DNA of 64,000 nucleotides from Flectonema sp. DT1601 (GCA_964019425.1 OZ025804.1:62001-126000), one strand, 5' to 3'. Shown: positions 21,129 to 30,527, counted from the stretch's first letter. Numbers and translations: made by a program. The notes: generated by a model from the sequence alone, not told the origin.

Positions 21129-22494
21129 TTTTTTTTTTTTCGGGAAGATAAAATGGAAACTACTTTCTTTGTCCTTTCATATTATACAGTAAATTAGTAC
21201 AATCTTTCTACTGACTCTGATCGTTGTCTCGACATACAGCGACAGGGAAAACCCGCGAGCTGGGGACGACAGTCTTCTTTAGCATTTAAGCATTTTTCGA
21301 CTTGAACAGACATGACCCTTCAATTTAATGAGTTCTCATGTTTCTGGGTTTGGGATGGGGAATGTGCACTTCTTCTCTTGATCCTTTGTTCTCATGGACC
21401 CCTTGTCTCTGTGCATAAAAAAACAAATCGTCGTCTACCCAGCTTTACATTTGTCGCCGTACCAGTAAATAAAATGGGGCGAAAGAAGGGGGCGAGAGTC
21501 GTCCGTCCTTTAGTCTCTGGGTCTGGACGTCAAGTTTTTTTCGGGAAATTAAAATGGAAACATCTTTTTTATTTTTCACTTTTTTTTTTTTTTTTCTGGT
21601 TACACTCCTGGGTGCAACCGTCTTCTTTGTTTATTGTTGATTTCACTTCAATGTTTGCCTTTCTATTTTTTTCACTTTCTTTCGATAAAATTTAGGAACA
21701 CGTCTGTGCTTCCAGACACGCATCATTAATTAGTCACCACATTCCTTTGTATTATGGCTCAACTGATGTAACATTTTCAAGTCCTCCGGTCTGGTAGTTT
21801 TCGATGAATTGTTTACATTAACGAAGTGTTGATAAGTCAACAGTTGAACATTATTGAGGTCCTCATTCAAATTAATTAATGTAGTCACCCGATGTTGAAA
21901 GAATCAGAACAATTATTAACAGGGGATGTGAGTAAGACGGCATACTCAAACAGTGCTCCATACGAAACCAAATCCTGTTTGGAAATGTAACCTGCAGAGC
22001 TGTATTTTATTATTGATCTGAGAGAGTGAAGTAAATGTGAGATCAATTTCCAACTCTTCCAAAAAAAAAAAAAAAAAAACTTTCAAAATAGAAATCAGAT
22101 AAAGTTTCGTGGTTAAATAACACGAAAAACTAGTTGGAAAAAAAAAAACACAAATATTTTCCAAAATTTATTTTAAAAAGTTAAAGTAAGCCTTACAGCA
22201 CCACACTGATGCTCAATATTTCTCTGTAGGTGTATATCCGAGATGAGTTGGAGAATTAAATAAGAAAATTAACCACATGATGGTATTATTATTTATTCCT
22301 TAAAAAACTAATCCCCGTAAAAATGTCAATTGACAACATTGGATGGGGAAATGGAACTACAAACGTAACAAACATCAACAAACAACAAATAAAGATTCCA
22401 TCCCAGAAAGTGGACGTAACTCCGACAACTCGCTCGACGGCTGTAGCAGTCTACGAAAGACGATAGCCGTAGTTGACCTTTGAACTTAATCTCC
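21129..22494. repeat. Intergenic DNA with more LINE 3'-end debris
   Basis: The motif TTCGGGAA(G/A)(A/T)TAAAATGGAAAC occurs twice (about 21140 and 21541). At about 21577-21640, a poly(T) run followed by TGGTTACACTC resembles the LINE 3' end at 43250-43310. From 21700 to 22494 nothing recognisable is seen. Confidence 0.5.
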
Positions 22495-22767
22495 CTAAGT
22501 GGATGCATTGCTGCTGCGGGATCTCGCTCTGGTTTCTTTTGCTTTGCGAGCCTTTTTCTCTTTTGCTAATTCTGCTTTTTCTTTCTCAGATTCCTTGTAT
22601 TCCTTAATGGCTGCAGCTATCTTTTGTTTTAATGTTTGAGGTTTCCTTCGAATTCCCTGACCCTCTGATGGAGGAGGCATCAAGAAGGCAACAACTTTAT
22701 CTGACTCACCGATTTGACGAATCGGTTCAACTTTTTTCTTTTTCCCAGTCCCAGCTTTTGGTGGCAT
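22495..22767 (-). CDS. Divergent short member of the linker-histone-like family
   Basis: 90 aa, Lys/Arg-rich. It shares the layout of the array genes downstream: a basic start (MPPKAGTGKKKK), a short VVAFLMPPPSE segment matching VVDAFLIDAPE, then TLKQKIAAAIKEYKESEKEK matching TTKQQIASALKEYKEGQKEK. It lacks the long Lys/Ala tail and the SPKK motifs. The start lies 14 nt after TACCATTCAG. This alignment identifies the family core as about 45 residues. It is probably nuclear and nucleic-acid-binding; this is inferred from composition and relatives. Confidence 0.7.
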   Translation of the reverse strand: MPPKAGTGKKKKVEPIRQIGESDKVVAFLMPPPSEGQGIRRKPQTLKQKIAAAIKEYKESEKEKAELAKEKKARKAKETRARSRSSNAST

Positions 22768-22938
22768 ATTTAGTTATTAATCTGAATGGTATTTTAAGAA
22801 TCTCATTTTTATTTTTAGTACTCGAAATGAAATGATGTGAAGTGAAGTGTCACCATAATTATATTCCTGAATAACATAAAGAAACATTAATATAAATTAA
22901 GACACCACTAATACACTTGAGGGTTACTTATGTCAGCT

Positions 22939-22954
22939 GGTGTATAGAAACACC
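22939..22954 (-). promoter_or_regulatory. 16-nt 3' hairpin of histone-like gene C1
   Basis: Minus strand GGTGTTTCTATACACC: 5-bp stem GGTGT/ACACC, 112 nt after the stop of the gene at 23067. See the finding on conserved hairpins. Confidence 0.55.
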
Positions 22955-23066
22955 TGAATAAAGTGGACGGGAAGGATAAGAATGACTCTTTTCCATCCTC
23001 TCTTTTATTTCCACTTCCTAACTAACGAGAGAGGAAATTACAGCAAACTACTGCACTAAACTTACT

Positions 23067-23480
23067 TTACTTCTTTGGAGACTTCTTTGGGGATTTCTTG
23101 GCGGCGGCCTTCTTCTTGGCAGCAGCCTCCTTCGCCTTCTTGGCGTCCTTCTTCTCAGCGGCTCTCTCCTTCTTCTCAGCGAGCTTCTTTGCCTTCTTCT
23201 TTCTCTTGGCTGCTGCGTCCTTTTGCTTTTTCTCGGCTCTCTCCTCCTTTCTCTCCTTCTTGGCAGCGGATTTCTCCTGTCTCTTTTCCTTCTGACCTTC
23301 CTTGTATTCCTTCAAGGCAGAAGCAATCTGCTGTTTGGTGGTAGACTTCTTCTCCCTCTTAACCTTCTCAGGGGCATCGATCAAGAAAGCATCGACGACA
23401 TTCCTCTTGTTAGGCTTACGGAGTGGGACGATCACCTTCTTTGGGGAAGACTTGGACTTGGATCCTTTCTTGGCGGCCAT
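23067..23480 (-). CDS. Linker-histone-like basic protein C1
   Basis: 137 aa and over 40% Lys/Arg. N-terminus MAAKKGSKSKSSPKK, then a conserved core (VVDAFLIDAPEKVKREKK, KQQIASALKEYKEG), a long Lys/Ala/Glu helix, and a KKSPKKSPKK end. S-P-K-K motifs bind the DNA minor groove in H1 and other chromatin proteins, and the Lys/Ala tail is H1-like. No winged-helix domain is present, as in the tail-only H1 proteins of kinetoplastids. It is probably an abundant chromatin protein; kinetoplast-associated proteins of trypanosomes are an alternative. Codons are strongly C/G-ending. The leader runs from CAG at 23506-23508 (25 nt). Confidence 0.75.
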   Translation of the reverse strand: MAAKKGSKSKSSPKKVIVPLRKPNKRNVVDAFLIDAPEKVKREKKSTTKQQIASALKEYKEGQKEKRQEKSAAKKERKEERAEKKQKDAAAKRKKKAKKLAEKKERAAEKKDAKKAKEAAAKKKAAAKKSPKKSPKK

Positions 23481-24079
23481 TGTTGTTGAAGTAGAGTGTT
23501 CTAAGCTGATGATTGGAAGGGATAAATTGACAAACTGAAAAGATAATTACTCACACTGACTACAGACAGCACTATCTGTACTTGGATAACATGACGACAA
23601 CAAATAAAGTTTCCCTTCTCCTTACCCATCTCTACATCCTTTTTACGTGTGCTGTCGAATAGATAAGTGTAGGCCTTGGGAGGATTAATTCTTAACTTAA
23701 CTTTCGCAATATTTCGTTTTTTTTTTTTTTCATTCATCATAGCAGCCCAGGTTTACAGAAATTGGAGAAGTCGGAGGGCGCTACTCAGATTGTACTCAAC
23801 AGGGAGGGTTTACTTGTTTATCCACGACAAACATTACCATAAATATCTGAAAGAACGAAGGGGAAAAACAAGTGGGTGAAGTGGGGGTTGTGAACGTGAG
23901 ACAACAGTGGGATTAATTTCTTTTTCGTTTTTTCTTCTTTAAACTTTCTTTTTACCTTCAGGTCCATAAATCTCAGATTAGATAAAGTAGTGATCTGTCA
24001 AATGAAGGTTATGTTATGCACCGCAGTCGCTAGGTTAATTGGGTACATTTTGTAGATTGGTATAAAAAATTCACACGAA

Positions 24080-24574
24080 TTACTTCTTTGGAGACTTTTT
24101 TGGAGACTTCTTTGGGGACTTCTTGGCCTCGGCCTTCTTTTTGGCTTCAGCCTTCTTCTTGGCAGCCTCCTTCGCCTTCTTCTCCTCCTTCTTCTCAGCG
24201 GCTCTCTCCTTTTTCTCGGCCGCTCTTAATTGCTTTTTCTCCTTCTTCTCAGCGGCTCTCTCCTTCTTCTCAGCGAGCTTCTTTGCCTTCTTCTTTTTCT
24301 TGGCTGCTGCGTCCTTTTGCTTTTTCTCGGCCCTCTCCTCCTTTCTCTCCTTCTTGGCAGCGGATTTCTCCTGTCTCTTTTCCTTCTGACCTTCCTTGTA
24401 CTCCTTCAAGGCAGAAGCAATCTGCTGTTTGGTGGTAGACTTCTTCTCCCTCTTTACCTTCTCAGGGGCATCGATCAAGAAAGCATCGACGACATTCCTC
24501 TTGTTAGGCTTACGGAGTGGGACGATCACCTTCTTTGGGGAAGACTTGGACTTAGATCCTTTCTTGGCGGCCAT
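24080..24574 (-). CDS. Linker-histone-like basic protein C2 (long variant)
   Basis: 164 aa, starting at MAAKKGSKSK (24574), 18-20 nt after TTATTTCAG; the upstream in-frame ATG at 24667 lies before this acceptor and is rejected. Compared with C1 it has an extra Lys/Glu/Arg block of about 20 residues in the tail, an extra KAEAKK repeat and a third SPKK at the C-terminus. Its leader and 3' flank differ from all other copies. It is the only array copy without a clear 16-nt hairpin downstream, so it may be regulated differently. Confidence 0.75.
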   Translation of the reverse strand: MAAKKGSKSKSSPKKVIVPLRKPNKRNVVDAFLIDAPEKVKREKKSTTKQQIASALKEYKEGQKEKRQEKSAAKKERKEERAEKKQKDAAAKKKKKAKKLAEKKERAAEKKEKKQLRAAEKKERAAEKKEEKKAKEAAKKKAEAKKKAEAKKSPKKSPKKSPKK

Positions 24575-24772
24575 TTTTCTTTTTGTTAAACTAAGCTGAA
24601 ATAACAAAACTGAGCGATAAACAAAAACATCAAATACCAGACCAGCTGGTTCATTAATTTGGATCACCTGTTTCAGTGAGTTGTGAAAATAAATTGAATC
24701 CGCACTGAGGCCAACTCTATTTTATTTATCGAAACGATATAATGTTGTTGAGAGGAATAAAAACCAGAAATC

Positions 24773-24788
24773 GGTGTGCAGAAACACC
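24773..24788 (-). promoter_or_regulatory. 16-nt 3' hairpin of histone-like gene C3
   Basis: Minus strand GGTGTTTCTGCACACC, 5-bp stem, 69 nt after the C3 stop. Confidence 0.55.
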
Positions 24789-24857
24789 TTCAGCTTCTGA
24801 AGAGCTGAAATACTTCAATTTAATACCAGAAATAATACAAAAAACTTATTCACTTGT

Positions 24858-25271
24858 TTACTTCTTTGGAGACTTCTTTGGAGATTTCTTGGCGGCGGCC
24901 TTCTTCTTGGCAGCAGCCTCCTTCGCCTTCTTGGCGTCCTTCTTCTCAGCGGCTCTCTCCTTCTTCTCAGCGAGCTTCTTTGCCTTCTTCTTTCTCTTGG
25001 CTGCTGCGTCCTTTTGCTTTTTCTCGGCCCTCTCCTCCTTTCTCTCCTTCTTGGCAGCGGACTTCTCCTGTCTCTTTTCCTTCTGACCTTCCTTGTATTC
25101 CTTCAAGGCAGAAGCAATCTGCTGTTTGGTGGTAGACTTCTTCTCCCTCTTAACCTTCTCAGGGGCATCGATCAAGAAAGCATCGACGACATTCCTCTTG
25201 TTAGGCTTACGGAGTGGGACGATCACCTTCTTTGGGGAAGACTTGGACTTGGATCCTTTCTTGGCGGCCAT
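24858..25271 (-). CDS. Linker-histone-like basic protein C3
   Basis: 137 aa; protein sequence identical to C1 by eye, with the same N- and C-terminal SPKK motifs and Lys/Ala tail. The leader follows CACACCACAG. It shares 125 bp of upstream DNA with C8 but its 3' flank with C7 and C8. Confidence 0.75.
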   Translation of the reverse strand: MAAKKGSKSKSSPKKVIVPLRKPNKRNVVDAFLIDAPEKVKREKKSTTKQQIASALKEYKEGQKEKRQEKSAAKKERKEERAEKKQKDAAAKRKKKAKKLAEKKERAAEKKDAKKAKEAAAKKKAAAKKSPKKSPKK

Positions 25272-25541
25272 TGTTGTTAAGTAGTGTTAGTATGAAGCTG
25301 TGGTGTGAATATGAATGTGTGAAATAAACCAAACTAAAAATTATGATAAAATACTTCTTCTTCTTGTTGGAATACGAAATCACAACCTGGCTCACCCTAA
25401 TAAATAAGTTTTAACAACTGTTTGTACTCAACCACAATAAGTTAGTGTGTCCTGATGTTGTTTCTGTGATAAATAAAGTAACACCACAATCACAAGAATA
25501 GGAACCATATTATAATAACTGGGACGGGAATACTATGTGTT

Positions 25542-25557
25542 GGTGTTGAGGAACACC
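25542..25557 (-). promoter_or_regulatory. 16-nt 3' hairpin of histone-like gene C4
   Basis: Minus strand GGTGTTCCTCAACACC: perfect 6-bp stem and 4-nt loop, preceded by CAAA, 44 nt after the C4 stop. The same size and geometry as the metazoan histone mRNA stem-loop, with a different sequence. Confidence 0.6.
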
Positions 25558-25601
25558 TTTGGTAATACCAAAAGGTATTTGAGTACCAAAATAAACTTAC
25601 T

Positions 25602-26015
25602 TTACTTCTTTGGAGACTTCTTTGGGGATTTCTTGGCGGCGGCCTTCTTCTTGGCAGCAGCCTCCCTCGCCTTCTTGGCGTCCTTCTTCTCAGCGGCTCT
25701 CTCCTTCTTCTCAGCGAGCTTCTTTGCCTTCTTCTTTCTCTTGGCTGCTGCGTCCTTTTGCTTTTTCTCGGCTCTCTCCTCCTTTCTCTCCTTCTTGGCA
25801 GCGGACTTCTCCTGTCTCTTTTCCTTCTGACCTTCCTTGTATTCCTTCAAGGCAGAAGCAATCTGCTGTTTGGTGGTAGACTTCTTCTCCCTCTTAACCT
25901 TCTCAGGGGCATCGATCAAGAAAGCATCGACGACATTCCTCTTGTTAGGCTTACGGAGTGGGACGATCACCTTCTTTGGGGAAGACTTGGACTTGGATCC
26001 TTTCTTGGCGGCCAT
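25602..26015 (-). CDS. Linker-histone-like basic protein C4
   Basis: 137 aa; differs from C1 by one Lys-to-Arg change in the tail (KKAREAAA). It has a C1-type leader (CTTAGAACACTCTAC) following ATCAG. Confidence 0.75.
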   Translation of the reverse strand: MAAKKGSKSKSSPKKVIVPLRKPNKRNVVDAFLIDAPEKVKREKKSTTKQQIASALKEYKEGQKEKRQEKSAAKKERKEERAEKKQKDAAAKRKKKAKKLAEKKERAAEKKDAKKAREAAAKKKAAAKKSPKKSPKK

Positions 26016-26341
26016 TGTTGTTGAAGTAGAGTGTTCTAAGCTGATGAGGAGATGAATTGATGCTGAGATTAAAATAAAATAACGTGAAACCGAAATGTTT
26101 ACCAGCTGTACAGGTTAATAAATTATCGAACCCAAGTCAAGATCTGAATAGTTCTGATTGTGTTGGTACGCCAACAGCAGCTAATTAAGATTTCTTACTT
26201 ACCATTCAATTCGACGTGTTCCAAGTCACACTCACAGCACCCTAATAGTTATTTATTATAAATTCTAAAAGTGGGGGTAAGAATCTTAACTTCGTAGTGT
26301 GTAAGGGTTGACAGGTTCACAACTGCGAACAATTACATTTG

Positions 26342-26357
26342 GGTGTTGAGGAACACC
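26342..26357 (-). promoter_or_regulatory. 16-nt 3' hairpin of histone-like gene C5
   Basis: Minus strand GGTGTTCCTCAACACC, identical to that of C4, with a perfect 6-bp stem; 49 nt after the stop. The DNA around it differs from the C4 flank, so the hairpin itself is conserved. Confidence 0.6.
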
Positions 26358-26406
26358 TGCGTGAAGCTAGTCGACCAAACTACTATAAAAGCTGCATACG
26401 AGTACT

Positions 26407-26820
26407 TTACTTCTTTGGAGACTTCTTTGGAGATTTCTTGGCGGCGGCCTTCTTCTTGGCAGCAGCCTCCCTCGCCTTCTTGGCGTCCTTCTTCTCAGCG
26501 GCTCTCTCCTTCTTCTCAGCGAGCTTCTTTGCCTTCTTCTTTCTCTTGGCTGCTGCGTCCTTTTGCTTTTTCTCGGCCCTCTCCTCCTTTCTCTCCTTCT
26601 TGGCAGCGGACTTCTCCTGTCTCTTTTCCTTCTGACCTTCCTTGTATTCCTTCAAGGCAGAAGCAATCTGCTGTTTGGTGGTAGACTTCTTCTCCCTCTT
26701 AACCTTCTCAGGGGCATCGATCAAGAAAGCATCGACGACATTCCTCTTGTTAGGCTTACGGAGTGGGACGATCACCTTCTTTGGGGAAGACTTGGACTTG
26801 GATCCTTTCTTGGCGGCCAT
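26407..26820 (-). CDS. Linker-histone-like basic protein C5
   Basis: 137 aa with the Arg variant of the tail. It has a C3-type leader following CCTCTCGCAG, but upstream of the acceptor the sequence is unique. Confidence 0.75.
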   Translation of the reverse strand: MAAKKGSKSKSSPKKVIVPLRKPNKRNVVDAFLIDAPEKVKREKKSTTKQQIASALKEYKEGQKEKRQEKSAAKKERKEERAEKKQKDAAAKRKKKAKKLAEKKERAAEKKDAKKAREAAAKKKAAAKKSPKKSPKK

Positions 26821-27072
26821 TGTTGTTAAGTAGTGTTAGTATGAAGCTGCGAGAGGTTAGTTATGTTTTATTTATTAGTTGTTTACTAATGATTCACAAC
26901 ACTTGTGTATGAAGTCCCCAAACATTTAGTATTGGAAGACTCTACCAAATGTCCAGCGAAGAGTATCAGAACACTCATCATTATGGTACAGAAGACACTA
27001 TTTGGTAACATGACTGGACTGTTGGATTAGAAATAAATAACTTTCAAGTTGCATGACGAAGAGTAAGTATTT

Positions 27073-27088
27073 GGTGTACAACAACACC
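27073..27088 (-). promoter_or_regulatory. 16-nt 3' hairpin of histone-like gene C6
   Basis: Minus strand GGTGTTGTTGTACACC, 5-bp stem, 102 nt after the stop. Confidence 0.55.
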
Positions 27089-27190
27089 TCAGTAAGAAGT
27101 AATAATTCTTATTGAAAAGTAGGGGAGAGAGAGATGGGGGGAGGAATTACAACGAACCAACGTAACTCACAATTAGTAACTAAAATTAAT

Positions 27191-27604
27191 TTACTTCTTT
27201 GGAGACTTCTTTGGAGATTTCTTAGCGGCGGCCTTCTTCTTGGCAGCAGCCTCCTTCGCCTTCTTGGCGTCCTTCTTCTCAGCGGCTCTCTCCTTCTTCT
27301 CAGCGAGCTTCTTTGCCTTCTTCTTTCTCTTGGCTGCTGCGTCCTTTTGCTTTTTCTCGGCTCTCTCCTCCTTTCTCTCCTTCTTGGCAGCGGATTTCTC
27401 CTGTCTCTTTTCCTTCTGACCTTCCTTGTATTCCTTCAAGGCAGAAGCAATCTGCTGTTTGGTGGTAGACTTCTTCTCCCTCTTAACCTTCTCAGGGGCA
27501 TCGATCAAGAAAGCATCGACGACATTCCTCTTGTTAGGCTTACGGAGTGGGACGATCACCTTCTTTGGGGAAGACTTGGACTTGGATCCTTTCTTGGCGG
27601 CCAT
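27191..27604 (-). CDS. Linker-histone-like basic protein C6
   Basis: 137 aa, Lys variant. It has a C1-type leader, following TTTATCAG. One synonymous change is visible in the tail (TTAGCG for TTGGCG on the plus strand). Confidence 0.75.
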   Translation of the reverse strand: MAAKKGSKSKSSPKKVIVPLRKPNKRNVVDAFLIDAPEKVKREKKSTTKQQIASALKEYKEGQKEKRQEKSAAKKERKEERAEKKQKDAAAKRKKKAKKLAEKKERAAEKKDAKKAKEAAAKKKAAAKKSPKKSPKK

Positions 27605-27856
27605 TGTTGTTGAAGTAGAGTGTTCTAAGCTGATAAATAATAATAAGATGGCAGGTATTATTACATTATTTCACAATATTTTTTATATTATTTCAATTCC
27701 AAACTTATAGTCAGTTGACCCGAATTGTAAAAAGGTTCCCTGAGAGAAGATGAAGAAAGTGTTAACACAAATAAAAGGTACTGACTGAATACAAAAAAGG
27801 TTAACCCTAAATTACGTTACGATATGTAACTGGGAGAGGAATAAAAACCAGAAATC

Positions 27857-27872
27857 GGTGTGCAGAAACACC
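27857..27872 (-). promoter_or_regulatory. 16-nt 3' hairpin of histone-like gene C7
   Basis: Minus strand GGTGTTTCTGCACACC, 69 nt after the stop; the surrounding flank is shared with C3 and C8. Confidence 0.55.
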
Positions 27873-27941
27873 TTCAGCTTCTGAAGAGCTGAAATACTTC
27901 AATTTAATACCAGAAATAATACAAAAAACTTATTCACTTGT

Positions 27942-28355
27942 TTACTTCTTTGGAGACTTCTTTGGAGATTTCTTGGCGGCGGCCTTCTTCTTGGCAGCAG
28001 CCTCCTTCGCCTTCTTGGCGTCCTTCTTCTCAGCGGCTCTCTCCTTCTTCTCAGCGAGCTTCTTTGCCTTCTTCTTTCTCTTGGCTGCTGCGTCCTTTTG
28101 CTTTTTCTCGGCCCTCTCCTCCTTTCTCTCCTTCTTGGCAGCGGATTTCTCCTGTCTCTTTTCCTTCTGACCTTCCTTGTATTCCTTCAAGGCAGAAGCA
28201 ATCTGCTGTTTGGTGGTAGACTTCTTCTCCCTCTTAACCTTCTCAGGGGCATCGATCAAGAAAGCATCGACGACATTCCTCTTGTTAGGCTTACGGAGTG
28301 GGACGATCACCTTCTTTGGGGAAGACTTGGACTTGGATCCTTTCTTGGCGGCCAT
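27942..28355 (-). CDS. Linker-histone-like basic protein C7
   Basis: 137 aa, Lys variant. Its leader is a third type (CTTAAATACTCAACTTAAC) following TTCCGCAG, combined with the C3/C8-type 3' flank. Confidence 0.75.
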   Translation of the reverse strand: MAAKKGSKSKSSPKKVIVPLRKPNKRNVVDAFLIDAPEKVKREKKSTTKQQIASALKEYKEGQKEKRQEKSAAKKERKEERAEKKQKDAAAKRKKKAKKLAEKKERAAEKKDAKKAKEAAAKKKAAAKKSPKKSPKK

Positions 28356-28791
28356 TGTTGTTAAGTTGAGTATTTAAGCTGCGGAACAGGAAAGCTTGAC
28401 TGAATAAAATGAACGCTGAAATAATATAAATATCCCAACAGATTGACTAATGGTAATGTTAGTATTGGTAAACAGTAGTCGTAAAAGACTCTACACTATA
28501 TTTATAGACCATCTCCACACGTGTGTTGTCATTCAGTGCAGGTACGCAATCGAACATAAATAATAATTTATTAAAGCGAACTCATGATGAGGAAGTGATA
28601 TAATATGAATTCCCTCAAACAGTGACAGTAATAACATAATTTATTTCCAAAACGTGTCTTCCACAAATGTAAAAAGGTTCCCTGAGAGAAGAAAGTGTTA
28701 ACACAAATAAATGGTACTGACTGAATACAAAAAGGTTAACCCTAAATTACGTTACGATATGTAACTGGGAGAGGAATAAAAACCAGAAATC

Positions 28792-28807
28792 GGTGTGCAG
28801 AAACACC
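28792..28807 (-). promoter_or_regulatory. 16-nt 3' hairpin of histone-like gene C8
   Basis: Minus strand GGTGTTTCTGCACACC, 79 nt after the stop. An extra ACTTCAATTT duplication lies between stop and hairpin compared with C3 and C7. Confidence 0.55.
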
Positions 28808-28886
28808 TTCAGCTTCTGAAGAGCTGAAATACTTCAATTTACTTCAATTTAATACCAGAAATAATACAAAAAACTTATTCACTTGT

Positions 28887-29300
28887 TTACTTCTTTGGAG
28901 ACTTCTTTGGAGATTTCTTGGCGGCGGCCTTCTTCTTGGCAGCAGCCTCCCTCGCCTTCTTGGCGTCCTTCTTCTCAGCGGCTCTCTCCTTCTTCTCAGC
29001 GAGCTTCTTTGCCTTCTTCTTTCTCTTGGCTGCTGCGTCCTTTTGCTTTTTCTCGGCCCTCTCCTCCTTTCTCTCCTTCTTGGCAGCGGATTTCTCCTGT
29101 CTCTTTTCCTTCTGACCTTCCTTGTATTCCTTCAAGGCAGAAGCAATCTGCTGTTTGGTGGTAGACTTCTTCTCCCTCTTAACCTTCTCAGGGGCATCGA
29201 TCAAGAAAGCATCGACGACATTCCTCTTGTTAGGCTTACGGAGTGGGACGATCACCTTCTTTGGGGAAGACTTGGACTTGGATCCTTTCTTGGCGGCCAT
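28887..29300 (-). CDS. Linker-histone-like basic protein C8
   Basis: 137 aa, Arg variant. It is the first copy of the array in the direction of transcription. Leader and 125 bp of upstream DNA are the same as C3. Confidence 0.75.
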   Translation of the reverse strand: MAAKKGSKSKSSPKKVIVPLRKPNKRNVVDAFLIDAPEKVKREKKSTTKQQIASALKEYKEGQKEKRQEKSAAKKERKEERAEKKQKDAAAKRKKKAKKLAEKKERAAEKKDAKKAREAAAKKKAAAKKSPKKSPKK

Positions 29301-29648
29301 TGTTGTTAAGTAGTGTTAGTATGAAGCTGTGGTGTGAATATGAATGTGTGAAATAAACCAAACTAAAAATTATGATAAAATACTTCTTCTTCTTGTTGGA
29401 ATACGAAATCACAACCTGGCTCAAATCTCAGTACAGGGAGAGAACAATATTTACTGCTGATAGTCGAGTAAAACTACTACTTCGAAGAAGAGTGTTGACA
29501 AATAATAAAACTTTTTATCAAAAAAAATTTTAAAAAAAAAAAAAAAAAATGAGCGTATCATCCCCTAAACTGCTACCAGTACCGATGATTATATCAGATT
29601 CTGAGGTTTAAATATTATGAAGAAAATCGATCAGCGTCTACCAACGAG
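29301..29648. other. Intergenic DNA
   Basis: C3/C8-type upstream DNA to about 29424, then unique AT-rich DNA with an A-run at 29533-29549. Confidence 0.5.
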
Positions 29649-30524
29649 TTACTTTACTTTTTTATAAATAATTATATCTCTTCCAGTGAAACCATCATTC
29701 TTGTCAAGTTTCATTGTTAAGTATTCTTCAAATCCAAATTGTGATTCCAATAAAGTCCCAAACTCCGATGGATGAATTTTTAAATTTCGGGAAGTCATCG
29801 CATGTCCTAACTTGCTTACTGCTTTCTTATAACTCTTCCAAGGCTGTGCTTCAAGTATAAAAAGACCACCTATGTTGAGTAGGGATGAAATTCTTGAAAA
29901 GGCAAGTCGGAGTCCGGAGTCTCCGAAATTCAGATGAATCCATTTGGATACGGAGAATGCCATTATAATATCAAAAAGATTCCCATCAGGAAGCGGAATA
30001 TTGTCTCTCAAGTTTGATATATTAACCGTGTGAAACGACAGCCGAGGTACTTCTTTACTAACTTTTACTAATTCAGAACATTTTTGAGGAAAATATTTTT
30101 CATAATCACCAGGAACTTCAATACATTTTTTTTTATTTATTTGAATCGCGCGATTAATTAATCTTTGATCGATGTCAACACCAGTGACAGATTTAGCTTT
30201 AAATTTCTCACCCAACAATGATGTTAATTGACCGTTATTACAACCCACATCAAGCCAATGAGAACCTTCTAAATGATTTCTTATTTTTTCTAATTCTTTA
30301 ATTCGACCGTCGCTTTCTAAAGTTCGATATCCGTAGTAAGAATCGTAGTTTCCAAATATATATTTATTATGTATGTTTGGGAGGTTCATGGACTCGGTTT
30401 TTCGACGTTTTAATCTTCCTCCTCGAATGTGGTCGTATTGTGTCTTTAGTATATTTGAAGGAATCGGGTTGTGAATTTTTAAATCGTTTTCAACATCTAA
30501 TTCCAACTCTGTCTCAGATGCTGA

Positions 30525-30527
<3 letters not shown>
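29649..30527 (-). CDS. MEPCE: Bin3/MePCE-type RNA 5'-cap methyltransferase
   Basis: 292 aa from the MSASETELEL methionine. The family signature FGNYDSYYGYR precedes a SAM-binding motif (LDVGCNNGQLT) and acidic post-I residue (VTGVDID). The Bin3-specific SKWIHLNFGDSGL and EAQPWKSYKK elements follow, matching metazoan MePCE and BCDIN3D. These enzymes methylate the gamma-phosphate of small RNAs such as 7SK, U6 or tRNA-His; the RNA target here is unknown. The whole leader between the TTTTTCTCAG acceptor (about 30562-30566) and the ATG is about 34 nt of almost pure adenosine. Upstream in-frame codons in the translated ORF come from this tract and are not used. Confidence 0.9.

Larger units (their letters stand above)
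23481..29648. repeat. Tandem array of linker-histone-like genes with mosaic flanks
   Basis: With C1, eight 137-164-codon copies lie head-to-tail with 280-600 bp spacers. Spacers come in a few types that are shared in changing combinations. Leaders of C1, C4 and C6 share CTTAGAACACTCTACTTC; those of C3, C5 and C8 share CTTCATACTAACACTAC. About 125 bp upstream of C3 (25271-25395) and C8 (29300-29424) are identical, and about 215 bp downstream of C7 and C8 (27728-27941, 28670-28886) are nearly so. Spacers hold no other gene. Confidence 0.85.

Noticed and set aside
24123-24389. Plus-strand Phe/Ala/Ser-rich hydrophobic frames over every histone-like gene
   Set aside because: Antisense of Lys/Ala/Glu-rich tails (AAG read as CTT); repeated with each copy.
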